This document shows positions 48,980-59,988 of a DNA stretch of 64,000 bases, one piece after another. The DNA lies in assembly GCA_016806645.1 (NCBI GenBank), contig JACSYO010001682.1, positions 464,501 to 528,500 of the forward strand, given 5' to 3'. The DNA comes from Ophiodon elongatus (lineage: Eukaryota > Chordata > Actinopteri > Perciformes > Hexagrammidae). How positions within the stretch are numbered: position 1 is the first letter of the stretch; the number at the start of each line of letters is the position of its first letter. Both the position numbers and the translations under genes were made by a program. The notes beneath the pieces are model-generated. The model did not search any database. It was not told the DNA's origin and worked only from the letters and a program-made list of their open reading frames with translations.

Positions 48980-51900
48980 TTAAAAAAAACACGAAAAAAC
49001 TGGACCGATGAAACCAAAACACTTTGCAAGTTTAGATTTTTTAGCATTTTTTATCATTTAGATAGACTGACACCTAAAATAATAAAATATTGAAATTAAA
49101 TAAACCACAATCTCTGCCTTGCGGTTGTACGCCTCAGCCAACTAGTCAAGTTGCAGGTTGCGTCAGTGTCAATTTTGTGTGAAAATTGTCTGAATTAATT
49201 CTAAAATAACAACAGTGAAATGAGGCTGATCACGGGATCTACTAGAGGTAGAGGTAGAGGTTTTACCTCTGGCTGGTTAAAGCCATCTGAAATATATTTT
49301 TCTCATGCTAATGAAATGAAGTTCATCTTCAGAATTTTAGCAATGTACCATCTGCATATGTTTATCTTTTTTTGTCACAGTAATGTTAATGATATCAACA
49401 AGCAGGGCTTCTTGGCACGGCAAGATGTTTTGACACTTCAGTGTTCTGCACGTGTGCCAACAGTCAAATTCGAGATGATGCAGCTCCTCGTCCAATCGGA
49501 TCGCTCCTATCTGGCTACGGGTTTCGATGGGGCTCCGACGAAGGTGACTCAAATCCAGCTGACAATGGCGCTGGTCTGAGTCCATGATAATGTTCCAATT
49601 AGCGCAGCACAGGCGCCATGGTGGGGGTGGGGGGTTGGGGGAACTCCAGGAGGGGGGGAACTGAGACACTTCATTATTCCTCCCAGTGGCTCGTATCCTG
49701 GACGCCTGGAGAAGCTGCTTTTCACTCCACGACAAGTTTCAGGTTTATGCGTAGTTACTGTTACTCTATCTGCTAATTGTCCAGGAAGAGCTCTACTGGA
49801 GATGGAGTGTTGAGGTTTCGAATGGAGCAGAGGGAAAGCAGACCCCCATCTCTCCACCTCTGAAGTAGCCTCGGGCGACAGCAATTTCCCCATAGGATAT
49901 GTTTGGGTCGGTTCACGCACCGGAATACAGACGAGGGCCGCCTTTCACATTCCTTCTTCCTCTACAAAGAGAGTATCACTCCCCTTGTCACCCAGCAAAA
50001 GCCCGCCGCACTCACTCCCTTTTATTTTCAGTTTTGCTCCCGAAAGTTTCCATGGTAACCCAAATACTATTCAGTCCCCTTGCAAGCAAAGCAGCCCTCG
50101 CCGGTAGCTGTTCTTTTAGTAGCAAAGGATACCACAAACGCTGCTCCTTCAAAACAACTGTTGAGTCAGGGTCGCTCTGGATTCGCCCGTCTCAGATGCC
50201 AACATTTTTTCCTGTTGATTCAAAACTCGGGGAGGGCAGAGTGGGGGGGAGGATTAACAAGCCGGATCGTTTGGGCCAATGCCGGAGTCGTGGTTCGCTC
50301 AAAGTGGGAAGTGTTTGATGAGGCTGGAGGCTTTTCTATAAAGACATGAAGTTGGTGAAAAAAATGAGGTTTATTTAAGTGTTAAAGGCTTTAATGACCC
50401 ATTTGATTCTTGCTCACTAAAAACAGCTCTCTGGTATGATGGGGGAGGGGAGTGGTGGAGTAATAAGACTGATGTAACATGAGTGTATTTCTATGGTGAG
50501 CTTGTCGCTGAGTAACCAGTTGCCTTGGCAACCCTCTCCTTCCCACTTACCATCAACCACTATTCCCCAGCAAGTCTCTCTCTCTGTCTCTCTCTCTTTC
50601 TCTCTCTCTCTCCTTCAGCACTCTCTGATCTCCATTATGCGAGGAGGATATTAAAATGTTCTTATCAATACTTCAGATAACAGCAAGGCCAGCGTAATAC
50701 GCTCTCCCACGCGGGTCCAGGAGAATAGACGCAGGCCCGGTGTCATCTGCCATATGGTCCTGAGCGGCTCTATGGAGAGTCGCTGCCGCGTCGTATCGCC
50801 GACTGAGCTAGTGGCTCTGCTCGGACAAATGAGACCTGACGGCTGGAGACGGGTGAACGACCCCATGTGCCTCAGGGAGCTTCTTGACATCCGAGTATTT
50901 CTTTTCAAGTAATGTTTCAAAGAGGAGTTCACATCAGCGTTAAAAATAAAAACAGTTAAAAATTGTTGGAGCAGAAGTAGAGTTATCGTCTTTTTTTAAA
51001 TCCCGCACACTTTTCTTCCACATTACCCACAATGCAACTCCACCACACCCTTATTTTTAGGCACATCATCATATTCAATGAGATTGGCTCAGTCCAACTT
51101 TCCCTGCCTACACTTTCATCATCAATAAGACGGCTTAATTTGTTTCTGTATTTAGGCCTTTTACCCAATGGGGGTGTTTTTTTTCATTTCTCATGCGAAT
51201 AATTTGCACAATAATATATATTTTTTAGCTATTGTTTTTGTCATGAGTACGTTCACACAGAAAGCAAATATTATGTGGTGAAAAAGCAACGTAACTTTAG
51301 GAACAAGGTGGATTATTCAGAGCTTTTGCGCCACAAATAAAGGCATCAACCAATCACCTTGTACAGAATGGACAAATTCAAAACACACTATAGTGTACAA
51401 CAACACAAAAGCTTCATTCACAACTTCCGTTCTTACCTTTCACAATAAAAGCCCTAGACATATACTACACTGCAAACTCAAATTAACTCATAGCATTTTG
51501 CTAAAAGGGAACTCAATAAAACAGTTTTTTTGTAGTGTAGGCTATACAACAGTATTCATCATAGAAACTGCCAGATGCTGCTTGAGGGCCAATAGGATCC
51601 TGTCTGGTAGTTGGTCCTATGCTCTGCGAATCTATGGGAACTGTTCATTGAAAAACTGTTGCAAATGTTGCAAATTCTCATCGCTGCCAGTATGACCAGT
51701 TTTTCTGAGAAATATTTGCAGGCGAGTGGGGCTAATATATGTCTTCATGCATCAATATTTGACAACTCAATAAATGATTAAAAGGATGAAATGAGAATGC
51801 ATTTTGAACTCCTGATTACTGAGGACATCTCATACCCTTCTTTTATAATGTTCCCAGTATGGTATACATTTTTAATCTATGAATGACATAGGCAGAAGTA

Positions 51901-53869
51901 CAAACAGCAACACGTACCACACTGTTTGACGATAAATGCTTGTTATTGTGTCTCTGAACTAGTGCTAAAGTAGGATCACACCACAATGTCAGCGCAGCCC
52001 CACGAAGAGGCTGAGTGCGTTTCTGTGCTCGGGACGGCAGTGATGAGCAGTGTCACACATGTCACTGTGTGCGAGACCGTGTTTGTGTCTGAGAATGCTC
52101 CACTTGTTGTTCAAACGCGGTGATACGTCTCCTTTATGTTGGGGTGTAATTAAGAGCTAGGATTACAAGGACATTCTTCATCGTCGCAGACAAGCACGTC
52201 TGTTCCATTAAATAGCTCTCTTGTTCCTGCACTGTAAAAAAGAGTCTTTGGCTCTGAGTGATTCCTGTTTCTTTATCTGTTTCCACTAATTGGGGGATGG
52301 GGAGCCTGAAGACATGCTGGAATAATGGCACAAATCGTATTAATCACAGGAGACTCCAACCAAGGTCAATGGCGTTCCTGTCATTATGATATATAGAGAT
52401 TATATTATACCTTAATATTAATGTAACTATGCTAGAAAGATTTGGATTATGCCCTCATTTACTACTCTGTATTTACCCTAAAATACATATATTTAGAACA
52501 AATTTATTTATGAGGAAATGTAATTGATTCTAATAGAATACTTTTAGTGGAGATATGTGATCCTGCAGTTTCCCAGTGGTCTTCCTAATGTATTCAAGTT
52601 CGAACTTTCACATTTTCATCCAATAAAGTATGTTTTAGCATACCCAAATTACCTTACGTTCCAAATGAAGCTGTTAAATCGTCATTCGTCATTGTACCTC
52701 GCAGAACACAAGAAAAAAATCGTAACTAACCCTTTCAGTTATTTCCAAACTTAGCACAGCTAATGTCAAAGAAAAGAACAGAAATTAAGTCGATCTTTAA
52801 CGCATATAATTACGATTGAAATTAAACTGATTGATATAACGGGAAATGTGATGGTAGTTTTGGTTTAATATTGAATCAATATGTTCCATCTTTTACTTCG
52901 AGCTAGTGTTACATTTTTCCAATATCTATCCAACACAACGATCTCTTCCTCAACTCAATCAATTGATTTTAATGAATATTTAGGGTTAGCAGTTAACAGT
53001 TTGCAGATACGTTCAATATAAACAATGCCACCTTATATTGATGAATAAAAAAACACATTAGCTGGTGCAAATCAGTTGTTTACTCTATGAATGTAATTTT
53101 TAGGAGACATAGTTGGTATGTACAGGTTAACATAGGCCTTTCTAAAGTGTTAGCATAGCCCCTACATCATCACCCCATTAGGAAAGTCTACTGGAATTTG
53201 CAGGCCTTTTCTCAACTGTGACTGGTGTGATAAGTGGAGACGCTGATTTCTTCCTGATGATCCTATGGAAACACAGGGCACCCCTCTGAGCCCTGTTTTG
53301 ATTACAGCACCGGCTGCTCCTCGTGGGCCAGGCAGCAGTGTGAGGTTCTGATTAATTTATTCTGGCTTTGGAACGGCTCCCAACACAACTCCCACTGAAC
53401 AGGCTGAGAATTACCCCCAGGCTTTCAGATCAATTGGGGAACTCCATGAAAAACAAGTGTGTGGGTTAGTTTCTGTCCGTTTACTTCTTATTCTTCCACC
53501 AGAAACTCGAAAACTAAATGCAGAGCCTCTCACTATCTATTGATTTATATCATACATTTTTCAATACTCAACTGGTGTAATGAGTCCTGGATTGCCATGT
53601 CACAATACTATTGGGCAAACCAATGGGGAACTAGTCCTGTTGTTGTTTCTGAATGATGACAGAACAGTTTTAGAGTCTCAATAAGTCCTCCAAATTAGAA
53701 TACAAAACGCGTTGTTTGTCGATCCCTCTCTTTGAGGTTAGAGGACCAACATGGACTGTTGGTAGAAAACAAGAAACCAACAGCGGCCTCCAATTTTACA
53801 GTTCGGCGTTTAGTTGACCCATCCATCCATCCTTTGGTCTCATTATAGCGCTGGACAAGAATTGACAGG
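48980..53869. other. intergenic, mostly unrecognised
   Basis: Includes G-rich DNA at 49618-49662 (quadruplex potential), a CT-rich tract at 50576-50614, and the open frame at 50655-50912 listed separately. 53160-53450 looks single-copy and could be regulatory. No certain gene. Confidence 0.5.
50655..50912 (+). other. open frame of uncertain status (possible exon or conserved element)
   Basis: An 85-codon plus-strand frame, open from the stop at 50652 to TAA at 50910. Its mid-part reads MVLSGSMESRCRVV, then SPTELVALLGQMRPDGWRR. A tract CTTCAG precedes 50677, and CAAGTAATG near its end could serve as a donor. It is richer in CpG than its surroundings. The minus strand is also open over most of the same span, which argues for composition bias. 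No family is recognised. Confidence 0.15.
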
Positions 53870-54015
53870 GTCTTCAAAGTCATACAAATGTATCCTGAGG
53901 GAAAGACACACACAAAATGTCATGGCAATTCATCTAATGTGTGGAGAAACAGTATTTAACTCAAAAACAAAAATACCAAGCTCATTCTAGCGGGGAAGTC
54001 AGGCATAACTAATCT
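53870..54015 (+). repeat. interspersed repeat fragment (teleost type)
   Basis: CACAAAATGTCATGGCAATTC, ATCTAATGTGTGGAGA, ATTTAACTCAAAAAC and CTAGCGGGGAAGTCAGG follow the order of a common fish repeat ('...TTTCATGGCAATCCATC...'). Confidence 0.6.
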
Positions 54016-55789
54016 CTATAAACAGATATCTGCAACGGGACAAGATTTTGGTATCAGAAGTGTTCTAGTTTCTGTTTGTAGTCTGAGTAGTATTGACCAA
54101 TCACGTTGGAGTGGGCTTTCATTGAATGCAGGCTAACAGTATGTGTGGAGAACAAAAGAAAGAGGCGGACGCATTGGCCAAAATGCAATCTCAAACCTAT
54201 TGGCTATCGTTTGATGACATATTAACTTGTATTGAAACATGAAATAATCCGGTCGTAGATATTGTCTCTCAACTGCTAATTGGACTGTTAACAATGCGCA
54301 CGGAAACAGAAGTCTTGGCCCGGAAATGCATTATCCGGATATCCACTGGCTATACCGAAAGCCCTGAATTATTGAGCACTGAATTATTCCTCTGGAAACC
54401 ATGAATATTTGTACAATATGTCCTGACAATCCACCTGATAATTGTGGAGACATTTCAGTCTGGAACATTCTACCAACTGACATACAGCCACACCACTAAA
54501 GATGTGATTCTCACTAGCATTAATCCTGTTTGTTACATGAATAATGTGAATATAGAATTGTTGTGTTTCAACACCTGCCTGTAAAGCCACCTGTCTGTAA
54601 AGAAAAAAAACTAATGATGGTGAGTTCCGCTTTCTCTAAATGAACCAATACATTGCTTTTGTTCAGCGACACTTTGTATTGGGCCTTTAGTTTTTTGATT
54701 GGTAAAATATTGTTGATGAACTAGGGAACACACGCTGACATTCTGCCAAGTACGTTTCTGCGCAAATCCAACCATTTATTACAAAATCAGGGAGCTTCAA
54801 GTAACTTTTTATCCTGCTGAAAAATTCTACAAACACATCTGGAATGAGAGGAGCTGCAGCAGGGGATCATCATTTTTGACATGTGGTTTCCTGGTTTGGT
54901 TTTACAAGACAAACGCTGCAATTATATGCAACAGCAAAATGAAAAATTTGGCTGGCTTTGCAGCAGTATTAAAGACTTACATATCGCACTGCCAAAAAAT
55001 GAACACTTAATTATTACTTTCAGGTTTGTGGTACATAGATGGGTTGAAATAAGAAACCCCTCATGCGAATGGAAGTCAGTTTATAATACAGTGTGTAAAG
55101 TATTAATGGCAATGTACTGTACAATGGTTAAAAGTCTATGGGATTGTCAGAGGCTGGCTGTTCTTTACTTACTCGTAACACTTAAAGTTACACTTCCTTA
55201 GTTTTACCATTTTGCAGCTGAAGAAATGGGGATGACCAGGACCAAACATCTTTATTACAGCTTTGTTTTAAACTTCAGCCTCTGCTAAACCCCATATTGT
55301 AAACCTTAGTTTGGTAGAAACAAAACAAATATGTACGTGAAGTGAATCACAACAGGTGTCCTTGAGAATCCCAAACACTGCACTGGTATCTCGAGTGTGT
55401 GTGACTCCATACAAGTTGAAGAAAATTGCCGCAGCTTGAGCGTGCACCATAGAAGAGGCTAACCAGTGTGTTCGTAACCCTGCAGAATCAGTTAGAGACG
55501 TCTCACAAAAGCCTGCTTGTCCTCCATTTGATGCAAGAGTGCAGCTGGGATCGATGATTTACAGCGGCTGCACCCACAGGTCCTCGCAGCGCTCATCACA
55601 TGGCGGTGGAAGACACTAAGGGTCACGGCTCAGACCAGGGCTGGGGGGCGGTAGGGGATTACTGAGGAATGAGGCACCCCCACATGAGGCTCCAACTATG
55701 AAACCCAGAGAACAACTGGTGCAGAGGTGACAGTGAACCTTGAAGGTCTAGCCTCTAGGTTCCGTAGCATTGGAGAAACCAGCCTAGAG
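54016..55789. other. intergenic, no gene seen
   Basis: 54060-54370 may be a further repeat. The 106-residue frame at 54881-55201 has no recognised domain and no splice context. Confidence 0.5.
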
Positions 55790-56060
55790 TACCTAGATAA
55801 AAAAAATTATCCTAGCGCAAAAAAAACAGCCCACATTTGCCAACTCTTTTCCAATAAAAGTAGCGAGCAGCACTAGCTCCAAAAGTTGCTAAATATAACG
55901 AGAAAATTGCCAAGTCTGCAACACTGACAGCCCGTCCCTTCAGGCCTCCCTTCAAAGCCACTCCCCCAAAATGATTATGATGAACGTAAACAACAAACAT
56001 ATTCATTGTTACTCGCAGATGTCATGCTAGCAGCTTGTGAAATAATTTGGTGAAGCACAA
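55790..56060. repeat. interspersed repeat (teleost type)
   Basis: AAAAGTTGCTAAATATAACG, AAAATTGCCAAGTCTGCAAC, CCGTCCCTTCAGGCC and TTCAAAGCCACTCCCCCAAA match, from memory, an abundant percomorph repeat. Confidence 0.62.
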
Positions 56061-56339
56061 TGAGTGCACGGGCAGAACGGGCCCATCCAGTCATATAATT
56101 CCACTCCGGCTTACTACAGTCCTGCGACAGCCACAGATACAAAATATTTGTTTTCTTCCTTTTTTTTATTTTTTATTTCAACAAATATAACAAGAAAGTG
56201 TCTCTAAAATACATTACCAACCCTAGCCCTAATAGTGCTTGTCCTCACAAAATGAGGTTTTGTAAGCTGGAGGCTTCTGTGGCTGGTGAGCTAACCCCTT
56301 ATATGTTAGAGTAGACTGCATAAAAGAAGGGAACGTTGT

Positions 56340-56590
56340 CAGCATGGCGTCGTTTGTGGAGTACGGTTCTGAAGTCTTGAATTCGTCATTTTGGCCGTCA
56401 TCATCTTGTTTTTTTGCAACCATAAGTGACACAAGAGGGTGTGGTGTGGCTAAGTACAAGCGAATGCTAAATAAGACATTTTTAGTTGGATTTCTTTTTG
56501 CAACCAGAGGAGTCGCCCCCTTGCTGGCCATTAAAAATAATCCAAGTTTGAGGCACTTTTGTATTTGGCTTCACTTTTTAGACCGGGCTA
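56340..56590 (-). repeat. interspersed repeat, family E copy 3
   Basis: TTTTTGCAACCAGAGGAGTCG, CCCCCTTGCTGGCCATTAA and TTTGGCTTCACTTTTTAGACC are the reverse complement of the left end of 38261-38825. Only that end of the element is kept. Confidence 0.68.
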
Positions 56591-58564
56591 CAAATCTTTT
56601 AAATTTTTTTTAGGAGACTTGAAACTTGACTTGGACTCGCCACAAAGGATGTAAAAGCAGCTCTTCACCAGATACTTAAAGTCCCATTGAAACGGAAGAT
56701 AGAGCGTCTTTAGTGTATGTACTGTGATGTAATATTTGAGTGGCGTAAGGTTACAAAAGGCATTTTGCATTTGATTGGAACCCTAAAAAGTGAACAGGGC
56801 TGAGAGTTTAGTGTGATACGGAGCTACTGAAGATTGTCGGATACACACACACCTCCCTAGCTTGTTGATAGATCAGGAGAAGGACAATCGGGGAAAAAAA
56901 GGGAAACTCCATGCCGCCACCGCCCAAATGAAAATTCATGGCAGTTATAAAGGTGATCTGTTGTTGTTTAAAAGCCCCCCCACCCCAGCATTGTCCTCTT
57001 CAACTTGAACTCTCACCCTCTCTGCCTCATTAAGCTGTCCTTCAATGCCTGCACCTTACATCCCACGCTTTGATTATATGTTCTTTACTTCCCCTTCAAT
57101 GCCTTTGTTTGCCTGTTATTGGGACGGATTTTTAATTAGCTTTCTAGGGAGCCACTGGGGCTCATGTTAACTCAAAGAACTTCCGGCCCAGTTGAGCACA
57201 GATTTGGATTAATTTCAGACGACTGCCCTTTCACCAAGATTCAATACATAGAGTATTAAAACCGCTTTAAATCTACTGCATGTTGACATGAGTGACAAGG
57301 ACACATATTTTGTGTCATGTTTTGTACTGTGATCCTAAAGACTGGGAAAAAATAAAAAGCAAGATTAATTGGCACATGTTTCTCCAACATATCTTTGAAA
57401 AATGAACAAAGTCGCCCCTTTGCTTTGCATATGATCAACTCCCACAGGAAGCGGCTTGTGACTAAGCCGATGAATGACACAGACAGGAAGTGCATTGATA
57501 GTAGCTTTGATTCCCCTGGTGGGTGTCTACACACGAATGCAAGACAGATCTAAATATAGCCTGCTCCTTTCCCTAGACAGATGGCTGACAGCGACCACCA
57601 ACTCACACAGCTTCATAGCTGCATGCCCAGGAAAGAAAGTGGAGACCTGAAGGGTGTTGTTGCATACAGAGTACATCCTTCACATCAATATTCTATGAGC
57701 CGACACAGCAAATCAAATATTTCCTTCCATTTTGACTGTATATAGTGGAAAAGAGAAGCATACCCGAGTCTCAAGGTTCAGACCTACACTTAATGTCAAA
57801 TAGGACCAAACAGGCTCACTAACCTATCATACTGATAAAGATAATTCTGTTTTAAACGATATAATTCCTATGGTAATAATAACATTGGACTTACCAAGTT
57901 AAATACTGAGATATTCAGACGTTGTTGTAGCGATGTCTTTGTATTTCCAGATTTTTGTCGTTATAACTGATACAAATGTAAGCTGCTACCAGGGTCTGTT
58001 CTGTCCCTTAAATTTACTCCTGCAATAACTAATCAATGGTGTTAGAAAGGTGTATCAAACACATAGGGAGACATCTATGAGAGAGAAAGAAGAGATACCA
58101 ATTACTTGAAAAAGTCAAAATCTGTCCCTCAAATCATCATAACAGGTCGACAAGACTGCAAGAGGGACACGGCTTCATTTGTTTCTTTCATTTTTTCACT
58201 GTCTTTTACTTCCACTCTGCACTGTATCTGTAAATGCTAGTTGAAAGCAACAAGCTGTATCATGTTGTCTTATTCTCCAACTCAATCTGGAAAATGTAAA
58301 TATTATAAAATCATTACAAATTAGCATGAAATACCGTGCAATAATTCCTGGAATGCATTAAACTTTCCCCAGTGATCATATTGCAGTAATTGAAGACAGA
58401 CTCTTCCACTGGCAGTTGATTGAGCGTTGTGAAGAACCCACAGAGGCATTTTTTCCCTCCACGGTAAATAAGCATTATCATTTGATAACCACGATGCTTC
58501 TCAACATAACATCTACTTGATAATGTAAGAAATAAAATCAAAATACAACAAGTTCATATTATCA
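56591..58564. other. intergenic; possible regulatory stretch at 57100-57240
   Basis: 57100-57240 has TTTTTAATTAGCTTTC and GGATTAATTTC, homeodomain-type cores in single-copy-looking DNA. Nothing can be proven by eye. No gene. Confidence 0.35.
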
Positions 58565-58857
58565 ATTTTAAAAGAGCTCTACATGATATTTACAGCATAT
58601 CCGTGATTCAGAGATTGCCTCTACACGGCTCTCAACGTGGAGGCGGCCTAGCTGGCGGTGAGCTAACGGGGCTAACGGCGCAAACAGTGCTAACAACAGC
58701 AACAGTGCTGACAGATCAGCGGTTACTGCTGTTGCAAAAGCAGTTACCATTTTTCCTCGCCAAGCTTAATCAAAAGTAGCCCAATTAGGCAGAAGCTAGC
58801 CCAAAAACATCTGAAAACACTAGTTCTGAATGTCGTATAGAGCTCCTTCAAATATTT
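58565..58857. mobile_element. MITE-like element, family I copy 2
   Basis: The left end TTTTAAAAGAGCTCTACATG and right end TCGTATAGAGCTCCTTCAAA are near inverse complements around AGAGCTCTA/TAGAGCTCC. The inside has GCATATCCGTGATTCAGAG and CTCAACGTGGAGGCGG, parallel to 1371-1480. About 290 bp, with no protein. Confidence 0.72.
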
Positions 58858-59389
58858 AAACTTGCTTTTTGATTGGTGTGGTGATTGGTTCTGTTTTGTT
58901 GACATCCCCTTATCACAGCAGAGACATTTCTGTCACATTTGCTGACTTTGGCTGAAAAACTTTATAAACAAAATCCAACTCTCTAATCTCCTAGTGTATC
59001 CCCACACACAACACCAGGACCACTCTCAGGGCAAGAGCACCCAAAAGTCAAGTAGAAGAAAGAAGAATCTTCAAAGCGGCGGAGAGCAACTGATGAAATA
59101 TTTATCATGTAATATACAAGACATAAGAGTATCATTTAGAGCTTGTGGGAGCAGGGTTATTTTTAGTAACCACTGAATATTTTACTTCATTTCGCCCTCT
59201 AGTAAGCATGTGACCTCCCTTTTTCTGTTTCTCACACGCTGACTATGATGGGAAACCTCTAATGCGTCCTTGTTCCCTCTGATCTTGTGTTTGTTCAAAG
59301 CATCTCTTGTGCTTCCATCGAAGTGTGTGAATGAGGTCATCCTCCGGCTCCTCAAAAATAATCTTTAGCATCCTTTAAGTTATAATCCT

Positions 59390-59870
59390 TAAAGGGGACA
59401 TATCATGAAAAAACTCACTTTTTACTACCAACACACAAACTGTGAAATAAGACAGCCCCGTCAGTATGTTGTAGGCTGCCTAAATCAGAACTGCAGATTG
59501 GGTTATATATGGACAATGTATTTGTATTTTATTTTGCTAACATTGGATAATCAAACAGCTAACAGCCAAATTTGGCATGACAAAAATGTGTTTGCAAGGG
59601 CGATTGCGAACTTTGTTTGCCAGGTCTTGAAGAAAGTACATTTTCTCCCGATTGGTCTGCCTGAAAAACGTCATTTTGGTATCAGAAAGTTCGGGAGATA
59701 TGTGGCTTGTGAAAAATTGGTCCAATATTTACTTTGGTAATTATTGAGCGAAAGAATCGATCATAAACTTTGTTCATGTTCACTTCTAGGAACATTAAAG
59801 CATGTAAGAATGTTCTAGTAGGAACACCAAATACAAGTATGATCCTGAAAAAAAGCATGATATGCCCCCT
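59390..59870. mobile_element. MITE with CTTAAAGGGGACATATCATG-type ends
   Basis: The left terminus CTTAAAGGGGACATATCATG and right terminus GCATGATATGCCCCCTAAG are inverted repeats of about 19 bp with few mismatches. The interior has GGAACATTAAAGCATGTAAG and TAGTAGGAACACCAAATAC, typical of a very abundant teleost nonautonomous element. No transposase; the plus-strand frames inside it are not genes. Confidence 0.82.
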
Positions 59871-59949
59871 AAGATTAAATTCCTGGTTGATTTGGGTAAC
59901 TGGTGCTTTTGTTTATAGCCCAGCAAACAAATGGTGGCCTAACAGGATT

Positions 59950-59988
59950 AATTGTGTTTTTGCAAAGAAGATTTGCAAAAACACAATT
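59950..59988. repeat. hairpin, 17-bp perfect arms
   Basis: AATTGTGTTTTTGCAAA, five-base loop GAAGA, then TTTGCAAAAACACAATT. Followed by more T residues. Confidence 0.93.

Noticed and set aside
49220..49735. 119- and 132-residue overlapping frames on opposite strands
   Set aside because: No domain, no splice sites of note, and low-complexity GTAGAG units at the start.
50655..50932. 93-residue minus-strand frame
   Set aside because: It overlaps the plus-strand frame in a CpG-rich stretch. Both being open suggests composition, and no domain was recognised.
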